Positions 1 to 10,085 are shown, counted from the first letter of the stretch. The stretch is 64,000 nt of DNA from Mesotaenium endlicherianum (GCA_009602735.1 WELA01012617.1:62001-126000), one strand, 5' to 3'. Numbers and translations are program-made. Notes: generated by a model not told the origin, from the letters alone.

Positions 1-222
1 ACACCTTCCTAGAAATTACTTATGTAGCAAGTATATAAACAAGAGCTAGAACATAGAAAGACATTCCAGAATTACTCTTGTACTTGCCAAAATCCAGAAA
101 TATATTAACTTTCAAGAAGCCATCTCTCTTTCAAGAAGCTACCACTTGTGTTCAAAGATCCTTGTCTCGAATAGATAAAGTATTCTGTTTTACTAAGTAC
201 TTTATCTATCTGTTTCACTACA
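1..222 (+). mobile_element. LTR end, family LTR-5 (cut by window start)
   Basis: This stretch is the reverse complement of 40386-40607, differing at only two of 222 positions by eye, so the family was active recently. It ends in TCACTACA at 222, the terminal inverted repeat seen in the complete 503-bp copy. A TATATAAA box lies about 180 bp before the end on the plus strand, which sets the orientation. No primer-binding site follows at 223, so this is a solo LTR or the 3' LTR of an element extending left of the window; which one cannot be told from here. Confidence 0.8.
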
Positions 223-1500
223 AATGAAGCTCACTGATGCGCCTGAATCAATGACCGTAAAGCATGATTTGCTTGAAACTTTCATTTCAAATGTCATACT
301 TAACCCCAAAGAAGCAACATGCATCACTAGCAATGTCATCGCCTTGAGAGGAATGTGGGAAATATGGAGGCCCTTCACCAAAATCCCATTTTGCATTGCT
401 ATCCTTGCGCGAAACCGAGTAATCGGGTCAGAGTATGCGCGAATATGTGTAAATGCAGCAATATAAATTGGTGCAAGACACTTATGCATTTTCCTTGATC
501 AAGATAAGTGTGCGTAACACTTGGCAAGGTTAGGATCATGTGGCTGGAAGTGCAAGAACATGGTATCATGGATGCACTCGAGTTCCAAGAACTTAACAAA
601 GCTCAACACTCGAATACAAATATATTTGTTGCAAAGTATAATTATATCGGGTATGCTAGAGTGAACACGAACCTTTGGTGCGTGCGCACAAACACCTAAA
701 ATTTCGTGCTCACTAAGTTGTGTTGTCAACAGCTCAGAAGAAATTGGCACTTATCAAGTTAAATGCAATGCCAACCGGGACATGATTTGAGTGAGCGTTG
801 TGATAAGCAGGGCGGTGTTCTTATCGCTTTCAAGCTCAAATCCATGTGAGAGGGGTGAGTCACAAATGGACGAGATAGAACAGATGCAAAAGCATTGTGC
901 CAAAGCAATAGAGAAAGGGAAACAATCCACAAACTCAAATGAGCAGCAAAATCAACCCAATGTCAAAGAAACATGTCAAATCTGGTGAAAACGTGACCAA
1001 ATATGGACGACAATGTTCTGCATCCAAAATTGTGCGCGAGAGTCATTCCCGTAGAATGACAACAAGTGCGACAATGTCATGGGAAAGACCCGTGGGCAAA
1101 AATCCCTTGTGTATATCAAAACACGCGCATAGCATCCAAGAACACAAGGTGGGTGGGATGGGTGGGGATGAGAAAGAAAGTCCCCTATGGACCCGTTTTG
1201 TGTGCAACAATGCAAAAAGTCCCAAACGGGTGTAGATTTTGACTTGAACATGTGCCAGGGGCTGAAGAAATAGGCGCCCTTCACCCCAACAGTCGAAATC
1301 GTCTGAAAAAGAAACAAGCGGCGTTGTTAGTAACAGCGAAAAAACTCTCGTGGAAAAAAAAAAAAAGGTTCAGTTGGCAAAACGCCGCCAGAGCCTACTT
1401 GGCCCGGGGGACCGTTGAGGATGTCATTGGTGCCAGCGAGGAATGCAGCAGCAGCATTGGCACTAATGTCGGGTCCATATGGAAGCCGAGGTCTCTGCCC

Positions 1501-1690
1501 AGGAGCTACGATAAGCGATCGTAGCGCACGGCAGGATTGGGATGGATGACCGCGCCAACAATCTGCCCCAAAAACTATGATAAGCGACCGTTGCACAGGG
1601 CAGAATTGGGATGGGTGACCGCTCGACAATCTGCTCCAGAAACTATGATAAGCGACCGGAGCGCAGGGCACTACTGGGATGGGTGACCGT
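1501..1690 (+). repeat. Three tandem 5S-rRNA-like units
   Basis: Three units 68-69 bp apart each hold CTA-[CT]-GATAAGCGA followed about 30 bp later by GGGATGG[AG]TGACCG. The second motif resembles the highly conserved 5S rRNA stretch TAGGATGGGTGACC, and the AAGCG part resembles the 5S segment just upstream of it. The third unit (ending about 1688, TACTGGGATGGGTGACC) is closest. Only the 3' half of a 5S gene is represented, so this is not a functional 5S gene. It could derive from a 5S-containing retroelement (Cassandra-like) or a 5S-derived SINE. It lies antisense to Gypsy-4. Confidence 0.5.
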
Positions 1691-1779
1691 CCGAATAAAG
1701 ATTTTCCCCTAAAATATATTTTTCCAAAATATATTTCCAAACCACTTTAAAAAAATAATCCATGGAGAAACCGAGATCG

Positions 1780-1792
1780 GCTCCGATACCAA
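1780..1792 (-). promoter_or_regulatory. Primer-binding site of Gypsy-4
   Basis: On the minus strand this reads TTGGTATCGGAGC directly after the LTR end (...CGTTACA). It matches the complement of a plant initiator-methionine tRNA 3' end, the usual primer of plant LTR elements, except for one G where land plants have A. The same variant occurs in Gypsy-1 and Gypsy-2. Confidence 0.75.
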
Positions 1793-2714
1793 TGTAACGT
1801 TCTGCTTTTTTGAGAGGATCTTTTCCTCGATATTCAAGGAATATTTAAATGAAGTGGAAAGAAAATCTGTATACTTGGGCAAATTGACAAATCCTCGAGA
1901 AAGCGAAAATGAAAACTAGCGTAGAATGTGTGTTTGTGAGAGTTGCACTCACAATGACTCTTGCAAGTATTTATACTTGCACGACATGGGGCACTGGAGT
2001 GCTTTGAGTCACGACCTAGGGCATTGGTTCATGTTCAACGTAAACGGACGAAGGGGTACAACCCATTCGGTGGAATGCTTGAAACGCGCCGTTTGGCCGT
2101 TTGGAGACTTTTCGACGGTTTCCGAAAAACCGTTTCACGCCAAACGGGCGTATTCGCGTTCACGCAACTTTTTGAAAAGTCGCGACTGTTCGCAGAGTCG
2201 CGTACACGTGCTTTCGTCATGAATCGGTAGTTATGAAAACTACTTTGCCAAGCGGTTAGGTGTGAACGTTTCAAACGACAGGAAACGGGGTTCGAATCCG
2301 CTCGAATGCAAAGTCGCTTTACATATTATGTGTCATTTGACTTTTACGACTGATTCTTCGTATTAACGACTGGTCGTGAATGCGAAATCTGTGACTGTGC
2401 ATTATCCGAAATATTGACAATCAAATCAATTTAATCAATCAGTGATTTATTAAGTTATCATCTCATAATTAATCAAAGTAACTTTATGAATAATTATGTT
2501 GTACTTTTGCATAGTAGTCGAGTTACGTTACGACGCTTTTTGCAATAGTATCTCGGTTGTTTTGCCAATCGACCAGGAATTAATCGACACACGCGTGTGG
2601 CAAATAATTGAATATGATGCAATCATTTATCAAATAATATGATAATTCGTATAACGTACTTTATGTAATTGTAAAAACGTCCCAAATACGCCTAAAATAG
2701 CTCGGATCGTTACA
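1793..2714 (-). mobile_element. 5' LTR of Gypsy-4
   Basis: The 922-bp LTR is bounded by a perfect inverted repeat, TGTAACG...CGTTACA. A primer-binding site abuts its left end, and Ty1/copia coding sequence starts immediately to its right (2715). Because the primer site is on the left, this is the 5' LTR of a minus-strand element. Its partner LTR would lie left of the window, so age cannot be judged. A tRNA-like segment lies inside it. Confidence 0.75.
2242..2314 (+). other. tRNA-like segment with A and B boxes
   Basis: A 73-nt stretch begins ACTTTGC and ends GCAAAGT, a perfect 7-bp pair like an acceptor stem. It carries a near-consensus RNA polymerase III A box (TTGCCAAGCGG, start 2245) and a perfect B box (GGTTCGAATCC, start 2289) at tRNA-like spacing of 44 bp. 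The T arm and anticodon arm do not pair well, so a working tRNA is unlikely. A tRNA pseudogene or the head of a tRNA-derived SINE captured by the LTR fits better. Confidence 0.45.
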
Positions 2715-2896
2715 GGCTGAGTCCATAACAGAGGACAATGCAGTGGAGCATGAGGTGGCCTATATGGTAGACGACTGAGAGCCTAAGACCTCCAAGGCTG
2801 CTATGAGAACAGAGGAAGAGCAAAGTGGAGGAAGGCTTCTAGAGGAAGGAATGGAGTCACTGGCCAAGAATGAGACATGGGACCTGGCAGAAGTTC
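2715..2896 (+). mobile_element. Ty1/copia pol fragment, upstream part
   Basis: Translation gives the typical linker just before copia reverse transcriptase, with MESLAKNETWDL-A-E-V-P. The sequence continues as AELPPNKK at 10451 after a hAT insertion. The left side is cut by the Gypsy-4 LTR at 2714. It is the oldest layer in this part of the window, being interrupted by Gypsy-4, the hAT and Gypsy-1. It is broken. Confidence 0.75.
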
Positions 2897-2990
2897 CAAG
2901 GTTACGCCGTTCGCCGAACTGGCCGACCTTCGTACGCTTAATTAAGCGAACTGAGTCGGTTCGCTCAAACTAAGCGAACTAGATGTCCTT
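2897..2990 (+). repeat. hAT left terminal and subterminal repeats
   Basis: After the terminal repeat come GCCGAACTGG, AAGCGAACTGA, a reverse copy GGTTCGC, and AAGCGAACTAG within about 90 bp. Similar motifs recur near the right end, as expected for hAT transposase-binding arrays. Confidence 0.7.
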
Positions 2991-3689
2991 CACTCGTGCG
3001 CGCCGCCCATTGACGTTTCGACGTAGTTTACGTGTGTGAGGGTCGGCTTCTTTCACTCGTCAGTCCAAACAACGCGTCGATCGACGCAATTGAAAATTTA
3101 AAGTACAATGTGGCAAGTTTTGCACCGGCGGGAACTTTCAGAAATTTGCAAAACTCAGCCACCAATATTGTGCCAAACAATACCCTCGCTTTCAAGTTTC
3201 ATCTTTGCAGGTGCAAATCTGGTTCAGTGCACAGGCACGAACCCCATTGAGGCCAAAGCCCGAGGCCTACTTAAACATCGTTGCAGCGACATTCATGTCA
3301 TTCTTCAGCTTCATTTGGTGGTAAGTTACTGTTTTGACTCGTTTTACGACCTCGGTTTTTGTCCGCTCCTGTTCTTTGCTCTTGTTGTTCCCTGTTGCTA
3401 TGCTTACAGGTTGCTGTCATCTGCTTCTGTTTTGTCAATTAGTGCTTGTTGTCTCGTCCTATACTGCTTGCTAGAAGCTAATTTGTTTTTCTGACTTCTC
3501 CCCGTGCTTTGCTTTTGTGGGGAGCAGGCCAAGACAAGGAGTCCTCTGGCAACCCTTGCAACTTTTGACGCGCAACTGTCCTTCCTCCTAAACGTGCATC
3601 AGGTTCAATTTGCACTCTCACTCTCAGGCTCGGGAGTAACTGTCTGTGATGGGCTGCTGCCTGACGCCTGCTTGTTTTGTCGACTTTTT

Positions 3690-5095
3690 AGGTAGCACCT
3701 GCCAGCCCCTCGCTTGGCCCTTTCTTGTTTCAGTCGGGGCGGGCTGGCTGCTGCAGTGCTGCAGTCGCCCGCCCCTTGTTTGCTTTGGTTGGGGCGAGTT
3801 GCCTGCCCCTTGCTTGCCCCGTTCTTGTTTCAGTTGGGGCGGGCTGGCTGCTGCAGCTGCCAGCCCCTTGCTGGCTGTTGTTCTTTTGTTCTTGCTTGAG
3901 TCGGGGGAGGTTGGCTGCTGCAGCTGCCCGCCCCTTGTTGGCTGTTTTTGTGTCGTTTTGCTTGAGTCGGGGCGGGCTACTTGCTGCAGCTCCCCGCCCC
4001 TTGCTTGCTTGTTTGTTGGTTTAGCCGGGCCGGGCGCGCTGCTACAGTGCTGCAGCCGCCCGCTACTTGCTTGCTCCTTGTCGGGGCCGGTTGCTTGCCC
4101 CTTGCATGTTGGTTTTGTGTTTCAATCGGGGCGAGCTAGCTGCTGCAGTGCTGCAGCTGCCCGCCGCTTGCTTGTCGTTTGTGTGTTTTAGTCGGGGCGG
4201 GCTGGCTGCTGCAGTGCTGCAGTCGCCCACCCCGTGCTTGCTTTTGTCGGGGTAGGTTGGCTGCTGCAGTGCTGCAGTTGCCTGCCACTTGCTTGCTTGT
4301 TTTTGGGTTTAGTTGGGCACCAGCCCGCCCGCCCCTTGCTTGCTTTGGTCAAGGCAGAGTGCCAGCCCCTTGCTTGCCCCTTATTTGCTTTAGTCTGGGT
4401 GGGCTGGCTGCTGCAATTTCGGAACTGCTCGCCCCCGTGTTGCTGTTTTTATATAATTTTGCTTTCTGGGGGTGGGCTGGCTGCTGCAGTGCCGCAGCTG
4501 CCTTCTTCCGTGTTGCTGTTGTTTTGCTTTAGTCGGGGCGGACTGTCTGTTGCAGTGCTGTAGATGCCGGCCCCCTGCTTGCTGCTTCTTTGTCTTTGTG
4601 CTTTAATTTGGGGGGGTTGTCTGCTGCAGTGCTGCTGATGCCCGCCTCCTGCCGATTTGTTCCTGTTTTTGTGTTGTAGTTGGGGTGGGCTGGCTGCTGC
4701 AGTGCTGCAGCTGCCTGCCCCCGTGTTGTTGTGTTTTTTCTTTCCCGAGGCGGGCTGGCTGCTGTAGTGCTGGTTCTGCTTGCTGCTTCTGCTCGCCCCC
4801 ATGTTGCTGTTTTTTATATTTTTGCTTGCTCGGGGCGGGCTGGCTGCTCCACTGGTGCAGCTGCTCGCCCCCGTGTTGCTGTTTTTTTGGTGTTCTTTTC
4901 CCTCTTCTACCGTGTCCTACTTGTTTTTGCCTTATATACTAAATCTTTATTTTGTTTGATGTTTGCGTCGGGTAGGACAAGATCAAGAGGAGCAAGGTGC
5001 CAGCCCTTGCGCCTGACGCGCCACCATCATCCGCCTCAATTAACGGGTCCGTTGTCCACCCCCCCCTCCCCCCTCTTGTACATGGCCCCACATGC
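3690..5095 (+). repeat. Diverged GC-rich minisatellite monomers
   Basis: Irregular copies of a roughly 60-90 bp monomer with the core GGGGCGGGCTGGCTGCTG-CAG followed by TGCTGCAG and GCCCGCCCC, separated by T-rich spacers (TTGCTTGCTT, TGTTTTTG). Copies differ in length and sequence. They grade into the regular array to the right. The stretch at about 4890-5095 is the least repetitive part. Confidence 0.85.
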
Positions 5096-6655
5096 TTGGG
5101 GCTGGCTGGCTTGCTGCAGTGCTGTAGCTGGCCGCCCCCCTGTTATTCTTCTTGCCCGGGGCGGACTGGCTGCAGTGCCGCAGCTAGCCGCCCCTGTATT
5201 ATGTTTCCGCTTGCCCAGGGCGGGTTGGCTGCTGCTGTGCTGCAGCTGCCTGTTCGTGTCCTTGTTTGTTTGCTTGCTTGGGGCTGGGTGGCTTGCTGCA
5301 GTGCTGCAGCTGGCCGCCCCCCTGTTGTGTTTCTTCTTGCTCGGGGCGGGCTGGCTGCTGTAGTGCCGCAGCTGGCCGCCCCTGTATTGTGTTTTTGCTT
5401 GCTCGGGGCGGGCTGGCTGCTACTGTGCTGCAGCTGCCCGCCCCCGTGTCCCTGTTTGTTTGCTTGCTTGGGACTGGCTGGCTTGCTGCAGTGCTGCAGC
5501 TGGCGGCCCCCCTGTTGTGTTTCTTCTTGCTCGGGGCGGGCTGGCTGCTGCAGTGCCGCAGCTGGCCGCCCCTGTATTGTGTTTTTGCTTGCTCGGGGCG
5601 GGCTGGCTGCTACTGTGCTGCAGCTGCCCGCCCCCGTGTCCCTGTTTGTTTGCTTGCTTGGGACTGGCTGGCTTGCTGCAGTGCTGCAGCTGGCGGCCCC
5701 CCTGTTGTGTTTCTTCTTGCTCGGGGCGGGCTGGCTGCTGCAGTGCCGCAGCTGGCCGCCCCTGTATTGTGTTTTTGCTTGCTCGGGGCGGGCTGGCTGC
5801 TACTGTGCTGCAGCTGCCCGCCCCCGTGTCCCTGTTTGTTTGCTTGCTTGGGACTGGCTGGCTTGCTGCAGTGCTGCAGCTGGCGGCCCCCCTGTTGTGT
5901 TTCTTCTTGCTCGGGGCGGGCTGGCTGCTGCAGTGCCGCAGCTGGCCGCCCCTGTATTGTGTTTTTGCTTGCCCGGGGCGGGCTGGCTGCTACTGTGCTG
6001 CAGCTGCCCGCCCCCGTGTCCCTGTTTGTTTGCTTGCTTGGGACTGGCTGGCTTGCTGCAGTGCTGCAGCTGGCGGCCCCCCTGTTGTGTTTCTTCTTGC
6101 TCGGGGCGGGCTGGCTGCTGCAGTGCCGCAGCTGGCCGCCCCTGTATTGTGTTTTTGCTTGCTCGGGGCGGGCTGGCTGCTGCTGTGCTGCAGCTGCCCG
6201 CCCCCGTGTCCCTGTTTGTTTGCTTGCTTGGGACTGGCTGGCTTGCTGCAGTGCTGCAGCTGGCGGCCCCCCTGTTGTGTTTCTTCTTGCTCGGGGCGGG
6301 CTGGCTGCTGCAGTGCCGCAGCTGGCCGCCCCTGTATTGTGTTTTTGCTTGCCCGGGTGGGCTGGCTGCTGCAGTGCCGCAGCTGGCCGCCCCTGTATTG
6401 TGTTTTTGCTTGCCCGGGGCGGGCTGGCTGCTGCTGTGCTGCAGCTGCCCGCCCCCGTGTCCCTGTTTGTTTGCTTGCTTGGGACTGGCTGGCTTGCTGC
6501 AGTGCTGCAGCTGGCGGCCCCCCTGTTGTGTTTCTTCTTGCTCGGGGCGGGCTGGCTGCTGCAGTGCCGCAGCTGGCCGCCCCTGTATTGTGTTTTTGCT
6601 TGCCCGGGGCGGGCTGGCTGCTGCTGTGCTGCAGCTGCCCGCCCCCGTCTCGCTT
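5096..6655 (+). repeat. 190-bp higher-order minisatellite array
   Basis: Three related monomers of about 63 bp form a unit: A starts GGACTGGCTGG, B has CTGCAGTGCCGCAG, and C ends GTGTCCCTGTTTGTTTGC. The A-monomer start recurs at 5471, 5661, 5851, 6041 and 6231, exactly 190 bp apart, then at 6482 after an extra B monomer. Earlier units begin near 5098 and 5280, and a shortened final unit ends near 6655. Units are nearly identical. Because 190 is not a multiple of 3 and stop codons are absent, long reading frames appear in several frames; these are artefacts of composition. Confidence 0.9.
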
Positions 6656-6941
6656 CTTGCTTGCTGCAGCCCTCGTAATCCTTTTTTGTTGCTTTCCCGG
6701 GGCGGGCTGGCTGGTGCACTGCTGCAATTGCCTGCCCCAGTGTTGCTGTTTTGTTTGCTTGCTCTGCTGCTGCTCCTATGCTTACCTCTCTTGTTGTCCC
6801 GTTGTTGCTCTCTCTGTGCTTGCCCCTGCTGCTGCTCGTATATGGTTGCCTTCACTATTGCTCTTTTGTTGCTCTCTTTACTGAGCCTATTTTTTTACTG
6901 CTTTATTTATTTCCTTTGTTATTGCAGATTTCACGCGCATC

Positions 6942-9329
6942 ATGTCTCAACCATCCACTTCGTGTGGAGCAACGCTTGCTGGAATGAGAGGGGCTACTGG
7001 AGCAGTAACCGCTCGTCTGCCCCCTAGAGCAGTTGCTGCAAGATCTGGTCCAGAGTGGGCCCATGTATCCATCGTTGCAGAAGCCAAGACGAAGAATTCA
7101 CATCCGAAGGTCAAGTGCAACTAGTGCTTCAACGAGTTTGTCGCTGGGGTTACCAGGATTCGTGGCCATCTCACGGGAGGACTTAAGGATGTTAGTTAGT
7201 GTGAGGAGGTTCCTGATGAGGTTCTAGATGTCATGATTCCTCGTTTTAATGGTTCGTCTAGTGGTGTCTTGGGAAAGCGACGTAGTAAGAGTGCCATGCA
7301 AGCTGCACAAAAGCGCGTGTTTGAATGGGGTTCTGGTGCTAGTGGCTCCCCCTCCTTAGGCAGGGAGACTGGACAGACCTCTATAAGTGACATGTTCCAA
7401 AACATGAATGCTGATGCTGTCCATGAGATTGTCGCTCGCTTCTTCTATGGTACCGGTTCGTCATTTAATGTTGCTCGCAGCGAGTTCTTTAGAGAGANGA
7501 GTTCTTTAGGGAGATGTTGGTTGCAGTCAGTAAATACACCCAAGAAACGGGTGTAGTGTATGTCCCGATGAAGGATAAGCGGCTCGAAAGTACCCTACTA
7601 GATAAAGAGGTGTTGAAGATAGAAGCTTGGGAGAAGAAACAGAAGATGGGGCTACCAATGACAGGTTGTAGCATTGTAGCAGATGGGTGGACTGATCCAT
7701 GCGGGCATCCTCTTCTTAATGTGCTTATGGTTGTGGGAGGCACTGAGATGTTCATGGATGCTATCAACACTGAGGGTGAAAGGAAAACGGGTGACTACAT
7801 TGGTTACCACCTGCTTGCGGCCGTGGAGAAGATAGGCGCCGACCATGTCGTACAGCTTTGCACAGACTATGCAGCTAACATTGTAGCTGGCTGTAATGTG
7901 GTTCGCGAAAAGCACCCGCACATATACTGGACCCCTTGTGCTGCGCACGTTTTGGACCTGCTGTTGAAAGACCTAGAAAAGATAAAAGAGCTAGAGGGCA
8001 TAATTGATAGCTTTAAGCACTTGGTCCAATTTGTTGCAAACCACCACATCCCTCACGCTCTTTACCTTGAGCATGGGGCAAGGCTAAAAAATAAACTAGA
8101 GTTGTTGAAGCCAGGACCCACGAGGTTTGCTAGTAATTTCCATTGCTTGCAAACACTCATCGTTGTGAGGGATACCTTACAAGCTATGGTGTTTGACAGT
8201 AGGTGGCTTGAGTGGGCGGCAAAGAACGGTTGTGTAGGTGAGGCTACAGGGATTAGAGACCTAGTTCGTGACGATGAACTTTGGAAGCGAGTGAGGGTAT
8301 GGGTAGCCGTGTGTGAGCAGATTGTAGTTCTTCTTCGACTAGTCGACTCTCCACAACCTTCTCTTGGGAAGATCTGGGCTCGCTTGAGTGCCATTAAAAT
8401 TCATATGCATGAGGTTGAAGGACTCAAACCAACACAAAGAACCCAAGTTAAGAAGGACGTGAAGGCTCGCTGGGAGCAGCTTCACAGCCCCCTACATTCT
8501 GCGGGTAAAAGTCTATTTTGTTGTTGCTCACCTTTCTTGCTCGACGGCTGCTGTTCTCTTGCACGCTTGTTATTGTGTGTTGGTCATTGTTATTGTGCTT
8601 GTTATTGTTATTGCTCTCTTTTTTGTGTTAAGTGCATTCTGTTGTCGATCATATTTTGAGTTTGCTTATTGACTTTGTGTGGCTACAGGATACTATCTAG
8701 ACCCCGAGTTCCAAGACCATGAGTCTTGGGCAGTTGAGAAGTGTCTACTTACCGATTGGTCTGACGTGCGGAATACCCTTGTTGGAGGAGGTGTGGCTAA
8801 CCGAGCGTTGGTGGATCGAGAGTTGGCGCTCTATCGGCAGAGCGGTGACATTTTTGCCGATGACGTTTGCAAGGCTAATAAGACCATGATGCCTGCTCAC
8901 GTGTGGTGGGAAACATACGGAAGGCTTTTTCCTAATCTTCAGCTTCTTGCTATGAGAATATTGTCGCAACCTGGTTCAGCAGCTGCATGTGAGAGAAATT
9001 GTTCTGAGTACGGCTTTGTTCATAGTCCACTTCGCAATAGGCTGCTCCCTACTAGAGCAAGGAAGGTAGTGTACGTGCATTCTATGTTGAGACTTCAGGA
9101 GAAGAGTTTGGACTTCCTTGGACCAAGTGTGGGCGCTACTCCATGGGTTGAAAAAGAGGATTTCTTGGAGACACCTGAAGTGGAGGGTCTCATTCTTGCC
9201 ATGCATGCCTCGTTGAGTGAGGAAGAGGAGATGGAAGTTGAGGAAGAGGAGGTAGAGGTAGAGGAGGTGGAGGAGCGACCTAGTGTTGCAGCTTCAGGAA
9301 GACGAAGACCAAGAGCAATTGGTTACTAG
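6942..9329 (+). pseudogene. hAT transposase (BED finger, DUF659, hATC), inactive copy
   Basis: The DDE transposase of the hAT. The start MSQPSTSC follows a splice acceptor. A BED zinc finger lies at about 7050-7230 (W-A-H-V, K-C-N..C, T-R-I-R-G-H-L) and holds two in-frame TAG codons (7122-7124 and 7197-7199). The DUF659 core (IVADGWTD, CTDYAAN, WTPCAAHVLDLLL) spans about 7670-7970, and the hATC dimerisation region (LFPNLQLLAMRILSQPGSA, ACERNCSE) about 8930-9080, followed by an acidic tail. An intron at 8505-8688 (CGG|GTAAAA...CTACAG|GA) restores H-S-A-G-Y-Y-L-D. Without the 17 extra bases near 7498, both exons total 729 codons. The catalytic D, D and E residues appear present. Apart from the two stops and the duplicated patch the frame is clean, so the copy is young. 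Confidence 0.85.
7482..7514. other. 17-bp duplication around a single N (likely assembly seam)
   Basis: GAGTTCTTTAGAGAGA (7482-7497) is followed by one N (7498) and then GAGTTCTTTAGGGAGA (7499-7514). Removing one 17-base unit brings the two transposase frames into register (R-S-E-F-F-R-E then M-L-V-A-V). A lone N between near-identical ends looks like two overlapping contigs joined without merging, not a biological frameshift. Confidence 0.75.
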
Positions 9330-9404
9330 GTAGTAGAAGTGTTTGTCAACTAGCTTGTACATAGAATTAGCCTGTACTCAAAATTATTGTCAAACTCACT
9401 TTTT

Positions 9405-9840
9405 CTCACTAAGCCTTCGCTCACTCTTAAATGTCGCATTAGTAAGTACTTCTTACTTCTTATACATGCTTGTTAAAAGGCTTAATTTTCTTCACACTTA
9501 TTTATTGAAGTTTTTTATACTCAATGAAGCAAAGATGCCTTTTGTATGAATCAATTAAGTTTATAAGATATACTAAAAATATTCTCTGCTAAGCAGCCCT
9601 CCCAGTGTTTTCTTACCAATTTTTTTGGTTAGTCTAAATTGCCTTTTAATACACAAAGAGGCAATTAATAAGAACTTCGTAATTCTTATGCGATTGTTGA
9701 TTATGAGTGTCAGTGCTTTTATTCGCTTTGCTTAACCTTATTAGTCTCAAATATGATGAAGAAGTGTTCTTACATCTTATGTCTGAACTAGTCAAGTTGT
9801 TAAGAAGTACCAAAAAAAGGCGCTGCTAAGCGGCCCTCCC
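9405..9840 (+). repeat. Old tandem duplication downstream of the transposase
   Basis: Two diverged copies of about 200 bp, offset by 237 bp, each end in GCTAAGC[AG]GCCCTCCC (9588-9603 and 9825-9840) and share AAGAACTT/AAGTACTT-type and AATTAAGTT/TCAAGTTGTTAAG segments. They are probably part of the hAT 3' untranslated region. Confidence 0.45.
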
Positions 9841-9914
9841 TATTTCCACCCCCAGCTTCTCTCCCAAGTCTCTAAAGGTACTACTGAAAGTAAAGCACTA
9901 CATTGGTAAAGACC

Positions 9915-9980
9915 ACTTTATGGCCCTTAGGTAATGCTGCGCTCACTGCAACCGATGGTGGGAGTTCAACCCCGTCTACT
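9915..9980 (+). other. tRNA-like A/B box pair, copy 1
   Basis: An A-box-like TGGCCCTTAGG (9921) is followed 42 bp later by a B-box-like AGTTCAACCCC (9963). It resembles the head of a tRNA-derived SINE. A second pair with the same spacing follows 168 bp downstream. The boxes are imperfect and no tRNA fold is evident. Confidence 0.35.
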
Positions 9981-10085
9981 GTTCTTGCTTCCGTCAGACG
10001 TTATCCACGTTTTTGCCTTACAAATTTGAAGAGCAGCTTGCAATTTGTTATATTTAAGTCAAAAACTAAATGCGTGAATAAACCT

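Larger units (their letters stand above)
223..1792 (-). mobile_element. Decayed internal region of a Ty3/gypsy-like element (Gypsy-4)
   Basis: Read on the minus strand, this stretch begins at a primer-binding site next to the LTR at 1793-2714. It ends, at about 223-330, in a retropepsin-like segment (KSCFTVIDSGAS, with the D-S-G-A-S catalytic motif). LTR, primer site and then protease is the order expected of a gypsy element. Between them no gag domain is recognisable and the reading frames are heavily broken. The LTR-5 copy at 1-222 cuts it at 222/223, inside the protease. The protease call rests on a short motif and its position and is moderately uncertain. Confidence 0.45.
3321..6927 (+). 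other. Predicted 5' leader intron of the hAT transposase gene
   Basis: A strong donor (TTGGTG|GTAAGT, 3321) and a strong acceptor (a long T/C-rich run ending TTATTGCAG at 6927, 14 bases before the transposase ATG) would remove the whole minisatellite from the message. The acceptor position is convincing. The pairing with this particular donor is inference, because other GT sites exist in the leader. Confidence 0.4.

Noticed and set aside
1501-1690. A functional 5S rRNA gene cluster
   Set aside because: Only the 3' part of 5S is represented, units are 68-69 bp and not about 120 bp plus spacer, and no terminator is evident.
4997-7027. Very long cysteine/alanine/leucine-rich reading frames on both strands across the minisatellite
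   Set aside because: Several frames are open at once because the GC-rich repeat has no stop codons and its 190-bp period cycles through all frames. There is no domain, and the array lies in a likely intron.
7122-7199. Stop-codon reassignment or programmed read-through of TAG in the hAT transposase
   Set aside because: No supporting context, and the intact uL15m gene gives no sign of unusual code use. Point mutation is simpler.
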